Positions 6,055 to 7,659 of a stretch of 7,659 bases of DNA are shown piece by piece. The position numbers were made by a program, and so were the translations under genes. This stretch comes from Flavobacteriaceae bacterium (GTDB lineage Bacteria; Bacteroidota; Bacteroidia; Flavobacteriales; Flavobacteriaceae): NCBI GenBank assembly GCA_030613745.1, contig JAUWLK010000125.1, positions 1 to 7,659 of the forward strand, read 5' to 3'. The notes beneath the pieces are model-generated. The model was not told the DNA's origin, searched no databases, and worked only from the letters and a program-made list of their open reading frames with translations. Position 1 is the first letter of the stretch, and every line of letters begins with the position of its first letter.

Positions 6055-7077
6055 ATGAATAAAGAAAAAACAAAAATATTAGTAACAGGTGGATTAGGAT
6101 TTATAGGTTCACATACTGTTGTTGAATTGCAAAATGAAGGATTTGAAGTCGTAATTATTGATGACCTTTCAAACTCTAAAATTGAAGTCCTTGACGGAAT
6201 TACTTCTATTACAGGAATAAAACCCGAATTTGTTCAACTTGATTTGAAAGATAAAAATTTGGTAAAAGATTTTTTTGAAAATCATAAAATTAATGGAGTG
6301 ATTCATTTTGCAGCTTCAAAAGCTGTTGGTGAAAGCGTAGAACAACCTTTAAAATATTACGAAAATAATATTGCTACTTTGGTGTATTTGTTACAAGAAA
6401 TGGTAAAAAATGAGGTTTACAATTTTATTTTCAGCTCTTCATGTACAGTTTATGGTCAAGCCGATGAATTACCAATTACTGAAAATGCTCCCATTAAATC
6501 TGCAGAATCTCCTTACGGGAACACCAAACAAATGGGTGAAGAAATTATAACGGATACTACAAAAGCAAGTAATTTACAAGCTATTGCTTTACGTTATTTC
6601 AACCCCATTGGAGGACATGAAAGTATAAAAATAGGTGAATTACCTATTGGTGTTCCTCAAAATTTAATTCCGTTTGTTACACAAACTGCTGCTGGAATCA
6701 GAAAAGAACTTTTAGTTTTTGGAGATGATTACCCTACAGATGATGGAACAGCAATAAGAGATTATATTCATGTTGTTGATTTGGCAAAAGCACATATTTC
6801 TGCCTTAAAAAGATTAATAACTGAAAGCAATAAAAATAAAATGGAGTTTTTTAATATTGGTACAGGTAAAGGAAGTTCGGTTTTAGAAGTGATAAAAGCC
6901 TTTGAAAAAGTAAGTAATAAAAAATTGAACTATAAAATTGTTGGTAGAAGAGAAGGAGATATAGTTTCAGCATATGCTGATACCACTTTGGCAAATAATG
7001 AATTGGATTGGTATGCAAAATTAACCTTAGAAGATGCTTTAGAGTCTGCTTGGAAGTGGCAATTAAAACAGGTTTAA
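6055..7077 (+). CDS. galE: UDP-glucose / UDP-N-acetylglucosamine 4-epimerase GalE
   Basis: This complete 340-aa extended short-chain dehydrogenase interconverts UDP-glucose and UDP-galactose through a 4-keto intermediate using tightly bound NAD in the cytosol. The Rossmann signature GGLGFIG (12-18) is near the N-terminus. Catalytic residues are S129 in FSSSCTVYG and Y154/K158 in YGNTK. YFNPIGGH (181-188) and RREGDIVSAYAD (298-309) match the C-terminal substrate domain. Aligning the last motif to E. coli GalE places A306 where E. coli has Y299 and human GALE has C307. A small residue there is associated with acceptance of UDP-GlcNAc/UDP-GalNAc, so a dual-substrate enzyme is predicted. The start lies 3 bp after the aminotransferase stop, indicating translational and transcriptional coupling. 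A repeat-like hairpin follows 49 bp after the stop. Confidence 0.95.
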   Translation: MNKEKTKILVTGGLGFIGSHTVVELQNEGFEVVIIDDLSNSKIEVLDGITSITGIKPEFVQLDLKDKNLVKDFFENHKINGVIHFAASKAVGESVEQPLKYYENNIATLVYLLQEMVKNEVYNFIFSSSCTVYGQADELPITENAPIKSAESPYGNTKQMGEEIITDTTKASNLQAIALRYFNPIGGHESIKIGELPIGVPQNLIPFVTQTAAGIRKELLVFGDDYPTDDGTAIRDYIHVVDLAKAHISALKRLITESNKNKMEFFNIGTGKGSSVLEVIKAFEKVSNKKLNYKIVGRREGDIVSAYADTTLANNELDWYAKLTLEDALESAWKWQLKQV

Positions 7078-7123
7078 GAAGTAAAGAGATAAATTTAGTA
7101 GTTAACAATAAAATAACGAATAT

Positions 7124-7148
7124 GTCATTCCCGTGAAAACGGGAATCT
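7124..7148. repeat. Short palindromic repeat of the dRS3/REP type
   Basis: An 8-bp perfect stem, ATTCCCGT (7127-7134) with ACGGGAAT (7139-7146), closes a GAAA tetraloop. The core ATTCCC-N8-GGGAAT is the pattern of the Neisseria dRS3 element, and the extended form GTCATTCCCG...CGGGAATCT is, as I recall, a dispersed repeat in several unrelated bacterial groups. Its G/C-rich stem stands out from the surrounding A/T-rich spacer, which supports an inserted element rather than native spacer. Only one copy is in the window, so 'repeat' rests on resemblance to known elements. Confidence 0.6.
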
Positions 7149-7151
7149 TTT
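7127..7151 (+). terminator. Possible intrinsic terminator after galE
   Basis: The stable 8-bp stem with GAAA loop is followed on the plus strand by C and then four T (7148-7151). This could end aminotransferase-galE transcripts or attenuate read-through into rfbB. The T tract is short and interrupted by the C, so efficiency is doubtful. There is no T tract on the other strand. Confidence 0.35.
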
Positions 7152-7169
7152 AGTTAATAAAATGGTACA

Positions 7170-7659
7170 ATGAATAAAAAAATATTAATTACCGGTGGAG
7201 CAGGATTTATAGGTTCACATGTGGTTCGGTTATTTGTAAATAAATACCCTGATTATCAAATATTTAATTTGGATGCATTGACCTATGCAGGAAATCTTGA
7301 AAATATTAGTGATATTCAAAATGCGCAAAATTATACTTTTGTCAAAGGAAATATAAAAGATATTGATTTTATTAATTCTTTATTTCAAAAATATCAGTTT
7401 GATGCTGTTATTCATTTGGCTGCCGAAAGTCATGTAGATCGTTCAATAACCCATCCAAATGATTTTATTGAAACCAATGTTTTGGGAACTGCCAATTTGT
7501 TAAATGCATTTCGTGATACTTGGAAAGATAATTTTAATGGTAAATTATTTTATCACGTTTCTACAGATGAGGTTTATGGTTCTTTAGGTAAAACAGGTTT
7601 ATTTGTTGAAACAACTTCATATGACCCACAATCGCCTTATGCAGCTTCAAAAGCATCTT
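7170..7659 (+). CDS. rfbB (rmlB): dTDP-glucose 4,6-dehydratase RfbB, N-terminal part (C-terminus beyond the right edge)
   Basis: The frame is open from the ATG at 7170 to the window end, giving 163 residues of a protein usually about 340-360 aa. The enzyme converts dTDP-glucose to dTDP-4-keto-6-deoxyglucose, the branch point to dTDP-rhamnose and other deoxysugars of O-antigen or capsule. Visible are the NAD-binding GGAGFIGSH (9-17), LDALTYAGNLENI (34-46, typical of this subfamily rather than GalE), HLAAESHVDRSI (82-93), the dehydratase signature STDEVYG (131-137) with T132, D133 and E134, and the catalytic YAASK (157-161). An upstream ATG at 7162 reads only three codons before a TGA that overlaps the chosen start, so 7170 is the start. 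It follows galE by 92 bp and a hairpin, so it may or may not belong to the same transcript. Confidence 0.95.
   Translation, partial: MNKKILITGGAGFIGSHVVRLFVNKYPDYQIFNLDALTYAGNLENISDIQNAQNYTFVKGNIKDIDFINSLFQKYQFDAVIHLAAESHVDRSITHPNDFIETNVLGTANLLNAFRDTWKDNFNGKLFYHVSTDEVYGSLGKTGLFVETTSYDPQSPYAASKAS

Noticed and set aside
7089..7097. TAAATTTA in the galE-rfbB gap as an rfbB promoter box
   Set aside because: Seven of eight match without a -33 TTG in very A/T-rich DNA, and it lies upstream of the hairpin; not separable from chance.
6851..7108. Minus-strand 85-codon frame overlapping the galE 3' end
   Set aside because: Leu-rich antisense product of A/T-rich galE codons; not membrane-protein-like in a structured way and without a plausible start region.
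7162..7173. Three-codon mini-frame (ATG GTA CAA TGA) overlapping the rfbB start
   Set aside because: Could in principle couple to rfbB initiation, but a frame this short arises easily by chance and nothing else supports it.

Overview
The window is about 7.7 kb of AT-rich DNA that reads as chromosomal sequence from a member of the Bacteroidota, most likely a Flavobacteriaceae-type genome. The grounds are the protein style of every gene, A/T-rich leaders without Shine-Dalgarno sequences, and matches to the TAnnTTTG promoter box of this phylum. There are nine protein genes, two of them cut by the window edges. I see no tRNA, rRNA, CRISPR array, transposase or integrase.

Left block (1-4763, all minus strand). 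In transcription order: kdtA/waaA (Kdo transferase of lipid A assembly), a Crp/Fnr-family regulator, a two-part YeeE/YedE sulfur-compound transporter (185 aa and 137 aa), moaA, and moeA running off the left edge. The regulator and transporter genes are separated by a 69-bp gap holding a perfect 14-bp palindrome, GTAAC-N4-GTTAC, which has the geometry of a Crp/Fnr operator. It sits just upstream of a near-consensus promoter box for the transporter. moaA and moeA make the molybdenum cofactor (Moco) and appear to have their own promoter. The order links a regulator, import of a reduced sulfur compound, and synthesis of a sulfur-containing cofactor.

Right block (4924-7659, plus strand, divergent from kdtA). 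A WbpE-like DegT/DnrJ sugar aminotransferase is followed after 3 bp by galE. After a 92-bp gap comes the start of rfbB (dTDP-glucose 4,6-dehydratase), cut by the right edge. These make nucleotide sugars for O-antigen or capsule, which fits kdtA on the other side of the divergent 160-bp region. The gap before rfbB carries a perfect ATTCCCGT-GAAA-ACGGGAAT hairpin that looks like a dispersed repeat of the dRS3/REP type and may also end galE transcripts.

Most genes are ordinary housekeeping or envelope genes. The parts most worth a second look are the match between the regulator's recognition helix (R-V---R, as in NtcA) and the adjacent palindrome (GTA-N8-TAC, the NtcA-type site), the sulfur/Moco neighbourhood, the dispersed hairpin, and the small 'gatekeeper' residue in GalE that predicts use of N-acetylated substrates. 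I found no convincing wholly new system.
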